This document shows positions 1 through 6,216 of a stretch of 7,142 nt of DNA, piece by piece. The DNA lies in contig JAPYTU010000019.1 of NCBI GenBank assembly GCA_029940715.1, positions 1,634-8,775 of the forward strand, in the 5' to 3' direction. The translations under genes were made by a program, and so were the position numbers. How positions within the stretch are numbered: the stretch's first letter is position 1; each line of letters starts with the position of its first letter. The notes beneath the pieces are model-generated. The model was given only the letters and a program-made list of their open reading frames with translations, did no database searches and had not been told where the DNA came from. This DNA is from Cytophagales bacterium. Lineage in GTDB: Bacteria; Bacteroidota; Bacteroidia; Cytophagales; MED-G16.

Positions 1-431
1 AGAGTTCCTGCTTTTTTTTCAAAAAAAACTTGATTTATGTCTTCGAAATTAATGTTAGGATAAATGTTTTTTGCTTTTTCTATGCTTATTTCTTCTAGTG
101 TATAACCACAATTTTTAATGTGTTTCGAGGAATTTGTTACATAACTGCTATCATTTTGACTAACTAACCATAACATTCCATTTTCATTATATAATTCTCT
201 TTCACTTTTATTTGATAGTTCTTCCCAAAATGCAAATGATTTATTTGTTAGTTCGGTATATATTTTATCATTTCCATAAGTCAATCTGATAATTCTTGAA
301 GCACCACCAGATCCTGATCTTGCATTTCCTGGACCCCACATATCATATAATTCAACGTCTGCACCTTCTTTTTTTAAATGATATGCTGAACAAGCACCCC
401 ATATTCCAGCACCAATAACAGCAACTTTCAT
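1..431 (-). CDS. FAD-dependent oxidoreductase, DAO / monomeric sarcosine oxidase-like, N-terminal part
   Basis: The gene starts at the ATG at 431-429 and reads open for 143 codons to the window edge, so only the N-terminus is present. Residues 3-30 form a classic Rossmann FAD-binding strand-turn-helix: VAVIGAGIWG with glycines at 7, 9 and 12, then an acidic strand end (D30) that would bind the FAD ribose. Residues 39-53 (SGSGGASRIIRLTYG) match the segment that in monomeric sarcosine oxidases and N-methyltryptophan oxidase contains the R-I-I-R motif. In sarcosine oxidase the second arginine helps hold the substrate carboxylate. This makes an oxidase or dehydrogenase of an N-methylated or other secondary amino acid likely, but the covalent-FAD cysteine and the rest of the active site lie outside the window, so the substrate cannot be named. 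No signal peptide is visible, so it is probably cytoplasmic. It is divergent from the membrane-protein gene that starts at 497. The family is confident, the exact function is not. Confidence 0.85.
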   Translation of the reverse strand, partial: MKVAVIGAGIWGACSAYHLKKEGADVELYDMWGPGNARSGSGGASRIIRLTYGNDKIYTELTNKSFAFWEELSNKSERELYNENGMLWLVSQNDSSYVTNSSKHIKNCGYTLEEISIEKAKNIYPNINFEDINQVFFEKKAGT

Positions 432-496
432 ATTTTTATCCTTATTTTAAACGTTAATATAAATATAGATTTATTATTTTTAGAATAAATTATATT
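432..496. other. Divergent intergenic spacer
   Basis: This 65-bp, almost pure A/T spacer separates two divergent starts (ATG at 431 on minus, ATG at 497 on plus), so it should hold promoters for both directions. I found no perfect TAnnTTTG element on either strand. The nearest are TAnnTTTA variants (TAGATTTA on plus, TATATTTA on minus). I therefore call no specific promoter here. Confidence 0.5.
439..443 (-). promoter_or_regulatory. Possible Shine-Dalgarno-like AAGGA
   Basis: Read on the minus strand, AAGGA lies 7 nt upstream of the oxidoreductase ATG at 431. This is good spacing for a ribosome binding site and supports that start. Bacteroidota genes usually lack such a motif, and none of the other starts in this window has a clear one. 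A chance match in a short AT-rich spacer remains possible. Confidence 0.3.
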
Positions 497-1156
497 ATGA
501 TTAAACAATCATTTGTAGGTATTTTTCTTTTTTTTATTCTCAATTTTATTGCAATGTTTCTTTATCCTGGAGGGACTATTATTGATTCAACTACTGAGGG
601 ATATCTATTTTTTTATAATTTTTTCAGCAACCTAGGCGAATGGACAGCTCAAAATGGTATGGATAATTTTTATTCAGCATTATTATTTAATTTATCAATG
701 CTTATTTTGGCGTTATCTTATACCTTATTTTATATGTCATATTATAAATTTTTTTTAGATGAGAAACGAAGTAAAATTTTTATAAAAATATCAATTATTT
801 TTGTAATGGTTTCTATGACATGTTTTGTTTTAGTGTCAATGTTTTCTGCAGAAAATGCTACATTTCAATTGCATGTATTTTTTGTAAAAATTGCATTTAG
901 ATCTTTAATGCTATATTCTATTTTTCAAAGTTTAGCTATAGTTTATAATCCTAAATCATCAAATACAATGATTTTTTCAAATTTATTGTTTACAATTATT
1001 CTTTTCTTTTTTATTCTTATTATGGAATTTGGACCAAATCCTTTTAAGGATAACCAATCACTTTTTATTCAAGTAATTTCTCAAAAAATCATTGTTTTTA
1101 GTATTTTAATTTACTTCTATATTCAAGCAAGAGAAATATTAAAAATAACAGAATGA
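497..1156 (+). CDS. DUF998-like six-helix integral membrane protein, function unknown
   Basis: A 219-residue, very hydrophobic protein. By eye there are six membrane segments at about 5-23, 60-83, 93-117, 126-149, 157-177 and 190-211. A longer first loop contains YPGGT (23-27) and SNLGEW (44-49), and the second helix begins with NLSMLIL. The size, six helices, and a loop with an S-x-LG element after helix 1 resemble DUF998 family proteins, which have no settled function. There is only one histidine (H126), so it is unlikely to be a di-haem cytochrome b. The stop overlaps the ATG of the following quinoprotein gene as ATGA, which implies co-transcription and translational coupling. A role in anchoring, assembling or serving the quinoprotein is a reasonable inference, but nothing in the sequence proves it. 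The ATG start is the first one after the divergent spacer and leads directly into helix 1. No SD motif is seen. Confidence 0.8.
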   Translation: MIKQSFVGIFLFFILNFIAMFLYPGGTIIDSTTEGYLFFYNFFSNLGEWTAQNGMDNFYSALLFNLSMLILALSYTLFYMSYYKFFLDEKRSKIFIKISIIFVMVSMTCFVLVSMFSAENATFQLHVFFVKIAFRSLMLYSIFQSLAIVYNPKSSNTMIFSNLLFTIILFFFILIMEFGPNPFKDNQSLFIQVISQKIIVFSILIYFYIQAREILKITE

Positions 1157-3240
1157 GAATAGTTTTTTTTTTAATTTTTCTGCTTTCATGTTCCAAAATA
1201 AGAGATTTTAGTGATAATGACTGGGCATATTATAGAGGTGATAATTCAGTATCTCATTATAAACCATTTGATCAAATTAATGTATCTAATGTTCATAAAT
1301 TACAAAAAGTTTGGGAATTTAAATCAGATGATCACGATAAAAACAATAGATCTCAAATTCAATGTAATCCTTTGATTGTTGATGGTATTGTTTACGGAAC
1401 TACTCCAACAATGAAATTATTTGCTTTAGATGGTTCTTCGGGTAATAAACAATGGATTTTTGATCCTTATAATGGAAGTTATAAAAATCATGGTACTGGT
1501 GTAAATAGAGGTTTAAATATTTATAGAGATCAAAATGAGGATAGAATTTTATATGCTACTTTTTCTAAGTTGTATGCTATTAATGCAAAAGATGGAAAAT
1601 TAATTCAATCATTTGGAAAACAAGGATCAGTAGATCTAAAAAAAGGATTAGGAAAAAATGTAGATAATATGCTTTTATCTGCAAATACTCCTGGAGTAAT
1701 CTTTAAAGATAAATTAATTTTAGGTCATAGGACATCTGAATCTATAGGTGCAGTTCCTGGACATATAAGAGCTTTTAATGTGTATTCAGGAAAAATTGAA
1801 TGGACATTTCATACAATTCCATATCCAGGTGAATTTGGATATGATACATGGCCTCAGGATGCTTATTTAAAATCTGGAGGAGCAAATGCATGGTCAGGAT
1901 TTAGTTTAGACTTAAAAAATGAAATTGTATATATCCCAACGGGATCTGCAGCATTTGATTATTATGGTGGAGACAGAGAAGGTTCTAACTTATTTGCAAA
2001 TAGTATTATTGCTTTAAATCCTAATGATGGTTCAAGACTATGGCACTATCAAGTAACACATCATGATATTTGGGATAGAGATTTGCCTGCTGCTCCAAAT
2101 CTTATAGATATACAAATAAAAGAAAAAAAAGTTAAAGCTTTAGCTCAAATTACGAAATCTGGATACCTATTTGTTTTGGATAGAATTTCAGGGAAACCCA
2201 TATATCCTATAAAAGAAAAAAATGTTCCATTATCAAAATTAGAAGGAGAAAAAGCATGGCCAACTCAGCCAGTTCCAACTGTATTTCCTTCTTTTTCAAG
2301 AAATAAATTAACTGAATTAGACTTTCCACTACGAAGTAAAAAAGCTTATGAATTTTCTAAAAAATTGTGGAAAAATAGAGTTTATGGAGAGTTTGAGCCA
2401 TTAACAACTAAAGGTAATATTTTGTTTCCAGGCCTTGATGGAGGTGGAGAATGGGGTGGTGCAGCATTTAATCCAAAGACAAATATTTTATATATAAATT
2501 CAAATGAAATGCCTTGGGATTTAAGTATGGAAAAAATAGAAGGGACTGCACTTGGTGAAACAATTTATAAAACTGCATGCTTATCGTGTCATGGAAATGA
2601 TTTAGAAGGAAATAAAGGGGTTTATTCAAACATACCTTCAATCTCTAATATTTCAAATAAGATTTCAAAAAAGGATTTAAAATCTATTTTAATAAATGGT
2701 AAGGGTATTATGCCATCTTTTAATAGTTTAGATGATATTGAAATTGAATCAATAATTGATTTTTTAATTAAAGAAAATAAGGATACTTTAAGTAACAATA
2801 AATCTAGTTGGCCTTATCCTTATTCCTTTGGTGGTTTTAAAAAAATGTATGCAGAAGATGGCTTTCCAGCTATAAAACCTCCTTGGGGACAATTAACAGC
2901 AATAAATATGAATAAGGCAAATATTGAATGGCAAATCCCTTTAGGAAATCATGAAGAATTGTTTATTGATGGTTTTAATACAACTGGAACTGAAAATTAC
3001 GGTGGTCCAATTGTAACTGGTGGTGGGATAATAATAATTGCTGCAACTATGGATGAAAAAATTAGAATATTTGATCAAAAATCAGGAGAGTTATTATGGG
3101 AAGACTTATTACCAGCGGCTGGTTATGCAACCCCATCTACCTATATGATTGATGGAAAACAATATATAGTTATTGCATGTGGGGGTGGAAAGTTGGATAC
3201 TAAATCAGGTTCCTCATACGTTGCTTACTCTATTGAGTGA
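1153..3240 (+). CDS. PQQ-dependent dehydrogenase lipoprotein with inserted cytochrome c domain
   Basis: A 695-residue quinoprotein of the membrane glucose dehydrogenase type, oxidising a sugar or alcohol in the periplasm. The N-terminus is a lipoprotein signal with lipobox LLSC (Cys13). The propeller begins at W24 (WAYYRGD). Residues 303-312 (HHDIWDRDLP) and K335 (TKSGYLFVLDR) correspond, with identical D-to-K spacing, to Asp466 and Lys493 of E. coli glucose dehydrogenase (alignment from memory), the catalytic base and a PQQ contact. There is no adjacent-cysteine pair as in methanol dehydrogenase. A class I cytochrome c domain lies inside the propeller at about 468-545, with CLSCH at 476-480 and a likely axial methionine M520 (GIMPSF). 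The propeller then resumes and closes with GGP at 617, ATPSTY at 659-664 and GKQYIVIACGGG at 668-679. The haem could pass electrons from PQQ to a downstream carrier. The substrate is unknown. No PQQ synthesis genes are present, so the cofactor must come from elsewhere in the genome or be scavenged. The 3' end overlaps cutC by 11 bp. Confidence 0.92.
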   Translation: MRIVFFLIFLLSCSKIRDFSDNDWAYYRGDNSVSHYKPFDQINVSNVHKLQKVWEFKSDDHDKNNRSQIQCNPLIVDGIVYGTTPTMKLFALDGSSGNKQWIFDPYNGSYKNHGTGVNRGLNIYRDQNEDRILYATFSKLYAINAKDGKLIQSFGKQGSVDLKKGLGKNVDNMLLSANTPGVIFKDKLILGHRTSESIGAVPGHIRAFNVYSGKIEWTFHTIPYPGEFGYDTWPQDAYLKSGGANAWSGFSLDLKNEIVYIPTGSAAFDYYGGDREGSNLFANSIIALNPNDGSRLWHYQVTHHDIWDRDLPAAPNLIDIQIKEKKVKALAQITKSGYLFVLDRISGKPIYPIKEKNVPLSKLEGEKAWPTQPVPTVFPSFSRNKLTELDFPLRSKKAYEFSKKLWKNRVYGEFEPLTTKGNILFPGLDGGGEWGGAAFNPKTNILYINSNEMPWDLSMEKIEGTALGETIYKTACLSCHGNDLEGNKGVYSNIPSISNISNKISKKDLKSILINGKGIMPSFNSLDDIEIESIIDFLIKENKDTLSNNKSSWPYPYSFGGFKKMYAEDGFPAIKPPWGQLTAINMNKANIEWQIPLGNHEELFIDGFNTTGTENYGGPIVTGGGIIIIAATMDEKIRIFDQKSGELLWEDLLPAAGYATPSTYMIDGKQYIVIACGGGKLDTKSGSSYVAYSIE
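1163..1172 (+). repeat. T10 homopolymer in the signal-peptide codons of the quinoprotein gene
   Basis: Ten consecutive T lie in codons 4 to 7 of the dehydrogenase gene, encoding part of the V-F-F-L stretch of the signal peptide. A gain or loss of one T would frameshift the protein at its seventh residue or so. The tract is directly visible. Whether it varies in nature is unknown, and AT-rich hydrophobic leader sequences produce such runs by chance. Confidence 0.9.
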
Positions 3241-3895
3241 TTTTTTTGATTATCTTTTTTAATTCATCAGTGGAAAACTTATCATCAGAGTATGATGACG
3301 TATGAATTTCATTAATATTTTTGTGTTTTAAAAATAAATTGATATTACTTGATCTTATACCTGATCCTGGCATAATTGATATTCTATTTTTGCTTCTTTC
3401 AGCTAATTGAATAATCAGTTTAATACCTTCTTCTGCATTTTCTTTTTGTCCACTTGTTAAAATTCTATCAAATTTTAAATCAATTATTGATTCCAAGGCA
3501 TCAAATGGTTTCGATGTTTTATCAAATGCTCTATGAAATGTTGTCGACATATTTCCACATAAAGTTTTCAATTTTTTACACATTTCAATATTGACTTTAT
3601 TTTTCTTATCGAGTATTCCAAAAACTACTCCGTGACAACCAATATCTTTACAAAATTTTATTGATTCAATCATTTGTTTAAATTCAGCTTTATTATATAA
3701 AAAATTACCACCTCTTGGGCGAATAATTGGATGTATTGGTATGTTTAGTTTTAATGATTTTATAATTGAATTTTTTGAAGGAGTTAATCCACCCTTTTCT
3801 TTGTTTGTACACAATTCAATTCTATTGATATCAAATTTTGATATATCTGTGCAATTTTTGATATTGAATGCACATATTTCTAAATTATAATTCAA
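3230..3895 (-). CDS. cutC: CutC family protein
   Basis: A 221-residue TIM-barrel CutC protein, close to full family length. Family motifs run in order: LEIC (5-8), RIELC (25-29), GGLTPS (35-40), IRPRGGNFLY (58-67), GVVFG (89-93), TFHRAFD (119-125), DRILTSGQ (143-150), IMPGSGIR (174-181) and EIHTSS (196-201). CutC was named for copper tolerance in E. coli, but a direct role in copper handling is disputed, so its reaction is uncertain. It is probably cytoplasmic. The start is a TTG (3895-3893), chosen because no ATG lies nearby and MNYNLEIC aligns with the usual CutC N-terminus. It lies 5 nt after the stop codon of the DUF4270 gene, so the two are almost certainly co-transcribed and probably coupled. 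The TAG stop lies inside the convergent dehydrogenase gene. The C-terminus is slightly short after the EIH motif but otherwise normal. Confidence 0.93.
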   Translation of the reverse strand: MNYNLEICAFNIKNCTDISKFDINRIELCTNKEKGGLTPSKNSIIKSLKLNIPIHPIIRPRGGNFLYNKAEFKQMIESIKFCKDIGCHGVVFGILDKKNKVNIEMCKKLKTLCGNMSTTFHRAFDKTSKPFDALESIIDLKFDRILTSGQKENAEEGIKLIIQLAERSKNRISIMPGSGIRSSNINLFLKHKNINEIHTSSYSDDKFSTDELKKIIKKITQ

Positions 3896-3900
3896 TCTTA

Positions 3901-5274
3901 TTATTCTTTGTAATCTGTATAGAATATTCTTAATATGAAGCTGTTTTTATCTATTGTAGCTTGATTGAATGAACTTACGACGTCTGGAAAAACTACAAGT
4001 TTTTTAGGGTTTATATTTCCTTGAATTATTTCTTGAAAGAAAATAGTTGATGAACCAAGATATGATTTTGTAAATAAACTATCATACACGTATTCAGCAT
4101 TTTCAACGTTTTCACCATAGTATGCATTATCTTTTAAGATTGCATTATTTGTAGGATTAGAATAGATTTCAGTAGAATTAATACCGTTATTGGAATTAGA
4201 AAAATAATAAATTGCTTTGTCTGGTGGTTTTATATAATTTAAATTATTATCCTCAATAGGACCCATAGTTAACTGTACTTTGTTTAAAACTATACTTCCA
4301 GCAGTATCTATAAATGAATAAAAATTGTTTAAATTAATGATAGGATATATCCCGGTTCCAGATTGCCAATAAATTTTATCATCACCAATATTAAATATTT
4401 CATTTTTTTCTAAAGAATTTATATTAGAAAGTACTGAATTTTCTCTATTGGTTTCAAAATAACTATAATGTGTTATTAAAGGAGAATCAAATCTAAAAAT
4501 ATATTTTAAAGAATCTTTTACAGGAGAATCACCTATTTCATATGGATTTTTATAGTATAAAACTACTTTACTTAATTCATCTAATAAGTCAAATCCAACA
4601 ATTATAGAGTTATTGTCTCCAGGAATTAATGCCCAACCTCTTATTTGATTAATTAGCTCTTGTTCAGAAGCTCCTTCTGCTATTCTATTTAATAGAAATT
4701 TAGCATAATTTTCTTTAATTGATATTGAAATTCTAGCTGTATCTACATTAGGTCTACCGACAAATCTTGTTAAGCCTAGCAAGCCTTTATTCGTAGGACT
4801 AATTTCAGTAAGTCTTTTAGATAAATATAGTCCAGTTGAAAAAATTGTATCTGCTATTTGACTGAGATAAACTTCTTGTTCATCAATAAAATTTGTTCCA
4901 TAATAACTTGCAAGTTTTAAGTATAAAACAGCAGAGTCAAGAATTGATGAATCATTGGGTAAATCTAACCACCAGTTTTCAGGTACTTGATTTGGTTGTT
5001 GTATATCGGTAATGGTTGAAGTAAATTGTGTGTATGCTATTGCTTTTGTTTCTCCAAAAATAGGATCGTTATATTTTCCAAACAAAAGTTCTCCGTCATC
5101 TGTTCTAACACTATCATAGTAGACGTTTGAAGTTTCTAAAGGAATTTCTACAAATTCAACTTTTATTTTATTTTGTTGATCAGTTAAAATTTCATTTATT
5201 CCAACCTCACTAATTTCGTCACAAGAGAATAAAAAAAAAGTTGAAATAATTATAATTCTAACTAAGAATTTCAT
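3901..5274 (-). CDS. DUF4270 domain-containing lipoprotein
   Basis: With the start at the ATG at 5274 the protein has 457 residues: a short charged N-terminus (MKFLVR), a hydrophobic core and a lipobox LFSC with Cys18. An in-frame ATG at 5322 would put 16 extra residues before the signal and overlap the upstream gene by 65 bp, so I prefer 5274, which leaves a 17-bp overlap. The mature part begins with a DUF4270-like layout: DSVRTDDGELLFGKYNDP (about 54-71), then GETKAIAYTQF, then a run of beta-rich segments such as DSILDSAVLYLKL. DUF4270 proteins are Bacteroidota envelope lipoproteins of unknown function, often encoded directly after the short glycogen-synthase-like gene, as here. It is probably anchored in the outer membrane. 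In many relatives glmS follows; here cutC follows after 5 nt. The family call is confident and no biochemical role can be given. Confidence 0.85.
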   Translation of the reverse strand: MKFLVRIIIISTFFLFSCDEISEVGINEILTDQQNKIKVEFVEIPLETSNVYYDSVRTDDGELLFGKYNDPIFGETKAIAYTQFTSTITDIQQPNQVPENWWLDLPNDSSILDSAVLYLKLASYYGTNFIDEQEVYLSQIADTIFSTGLYLSKRLTEISPTNKGLLGLTRFVGRPNVDTARISISIKENYAKFLLNRIAEGASEQELINQIRGWALIPGDNNSIIVGFDLLDELSKVVLYYKNPYEIGDSPVKDSLKYIFRFDSPLITHYSYFETNRENSVLSNINSLEKNEIFNIGDDKIYWQSGTGIYPIINLNNFYSFIDTAGSIVLNKVQLTMGPIEDNNLNYIKPPDKAIYYFSNSNNGINSTEIYSNPTNNAILKDNAYYGENVENAEYVYDSLFTKSYLGSSTIFFQEIIQGNINPKKLVVFPDVVSSFNQATIDKNSFILRIFYTDYKE

Positions 5275-6076
5275 TGTATATTTTGAAGTGTGAATCAACA
5301 ATTTTTTCATCATTATTATCAACCGTAAAAATTTTGTTATTTGATGATACTTCAGATAATAATTTTTCCATGGGTTTGTTCATAACTTCTTTTGGTTTAA
5401 TGATGACATCTGAATATTCAGAAGCAATTTTAATTAAACTATTATAATTTAATGATTTGAGAGAAGTTAGCATAGAATGATCAATTTCTTCATCAATTAT
5501 TTTATCAGTAAATTTCTTATTCAATTTCTCTTTAAATGGATTTTGATGAATAGAAAATATAGACTGAGTATTATCAAAAATATGGTGTTCTTTATAAGTT
5601 GTATTAACAAGTAGTGGTATGAGTGAAGTTATCCAGTCATGACAATGAATTATGTTTGGAGACCAACCAAGTTTTATAACTGTTTCAAGAACACCTTTAC
5701 AAAAGAAAATACATCTTTCATCATTATCGTTATGAAATTTTCCGTTTTTTTTATGAAAAATAGTTTTTCTTTGAAAATAATCTTCATTATCAATAAAATA
5801 GACTTGTAGCTTTGCTGCTGGAATTGATGCAACTTTTATAATTAATGGTTTTTCCTCATCCCCTATAGGTATGTTCATTCCTGATAAACGAACTACTTCA
5901 TGTAATCTATTTTTTCTTTCATTAATGCATCCAAATTTAGGAACTAATATTCTTATTTCTATTCCTTTTTCTTGCATTGCTTGAGGAAGTTTCCTTACTA
6001 TTTCAGAAACATATGAATGATTTAAAAAAGGTTTGATTTCTGCGGCAACATAAAGTATTTTAAAATTTTTGGCCAT
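5258..6076 (-). CDS. Short glycogen/starch synthase-like protein (GT5 N-terminal domain only)
   Basis: About 272 residues, against roughly 480 for bacterial GlgA. The protein covers only the GT5 N-terminal Rossmann-like domain. Recognisable parts are ILYVAAEIKPF near the start, LVPKFGCINERKNRLHEV (44-61), PLIIKVASIP (77-86), VYFIDNEDYF (92-101), NDNDERCIFFCKG (116-128) and HCHDW (144-148), the GlgA motif for the histidine at the domain cleft. The ADP-glucose-binding KTGGL element expected just after the first strand is replaced by LNHSYVSE, and the whole C-terminal nucleotide-sugar domain is absent. This short form is known in Bacteroidota and is often annotated glycogen synthase, but these losses argue against normal synthase activity. 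I use the ATG at 6076 (MAKNFKILYV) because it matches the family N-terminus and follows an A-rich stretch. The ATG at 6091 adds five residues and is a real alternative. It heads the unit with DUF4270 and cutC, and its 3' end overlaps the DUF4270 start. Confidence 0.88.
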   Translation of the reverse strand: MAKNFKILYVAAEIKPFLNHSYVSEIVRKLPQAMQEKGIEIRILVPKFGCINERKNRLHEVVRLSGMNIPIGDEEKPLIIKVASIPAAKLQVYFIDNEDYFQRKTIFHKKNGKFHNDNDERCIFFCKGVLETVIKLGWSPNIIHCHDWITSLIPLLVNTTYKEHHIFDNTQSIFSIHQNPFKEKLNKKFTDKIIDEEIDHSMLTSLKSLNYNSLIKIASEYSDVIIKPKEVMNKPMEKLLSEVSSNNKIFTVDNNDEKIVDSHFKIYNEILS

Positions 6077-6109
6077 TATTTTTTTGAGCATATTAATTTA
6101 AAAGAACCA

Positions 6110-6139
6110 CAAATTTAAGCAAAATAAGTCACTTTACAA
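6110..6139 (-). promoter_or_regulatory. Bacteroidota-type promoter for the glgA-like/DUF4270/cutC unit
   Basis: On the minus strand, TTG at 6139-6137 is followed by exactly 19 nt and then TAAATTTG at 6117-6110. This fits the Bacteroidota housekeeping promoter consensus (-33 TTG, 19-21 nt, -7 TAnnTTTG). Transcription would begin a few bases downstream, leaving a leader of about 12 nt to the ATG at 6091 or about 27 nt to the ATG at 6076. No operator or riboswitch is visible in such a short leader. Confidence 0.6.
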
Positions 6140-6189
6140 TTTTTAATATTTATTCATTGAATCTTTAAATTATCGTAATACATTATTGT

Positions 6190-6197
6190 TAAATTTG
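6190..6197 (+). promoter_or_regulatory. Candidate -7 element for the flippase gene
   Basis: TAAATTTG on the plus strand is a perfect TAnnTTTG match, ending 19 nt before the ATG at 6217. This is almost the same geometry as the divergent promoter to its left. No TTG lies 19-21 nt upstream (the nearest, 6157-6159, is 30 nt away), so the -33 element is weak or missing. This lowers confidence. Confidence 0.4.
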
Positions 6198-6216
6198 TTA
6201 TTAATTTTTTGATTCA

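Larger units (their letters stand above)
6077..6216. other. Divergent intergenic promoter region lacking panC/panD
   Basis: About 140 bp between the two divergent starts, extremely AT-rich. It contains the two promoter elements listed separately, which form an inverted pair of the 10-mer TTAAATTTGT (minus strand 6118-6109, plus strand 6189-6198). I see no small ORF, RNA structure or remnant of another gene here. Confidence 0.6.

Noticed and set aside
11..29. T8-C-A8 inverted repeat as a possible terminator
   Set aside because: It falls inside the oxidoreductase coding frame (Phe-Phe-Glu-Lys-Lys codons), has no GC stem and no reason to terminate there.
497..1156. Membrane protein as a cytochrome b or quinone-reducing haem subunit
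   Set aside because: Only one histidine is present in the whole protein, so paired haem ligands are missing.
5275..5322. Upstream in-frame ATG at 5322 giving the DUF4270 protein 16 extra residues
   Set aside because: It would place a hydrophilic stretch before the lipoprotein signal and overlap the upstream gene by 65 bp. The ATG at 5274 gives a normal lipoprotein leader.
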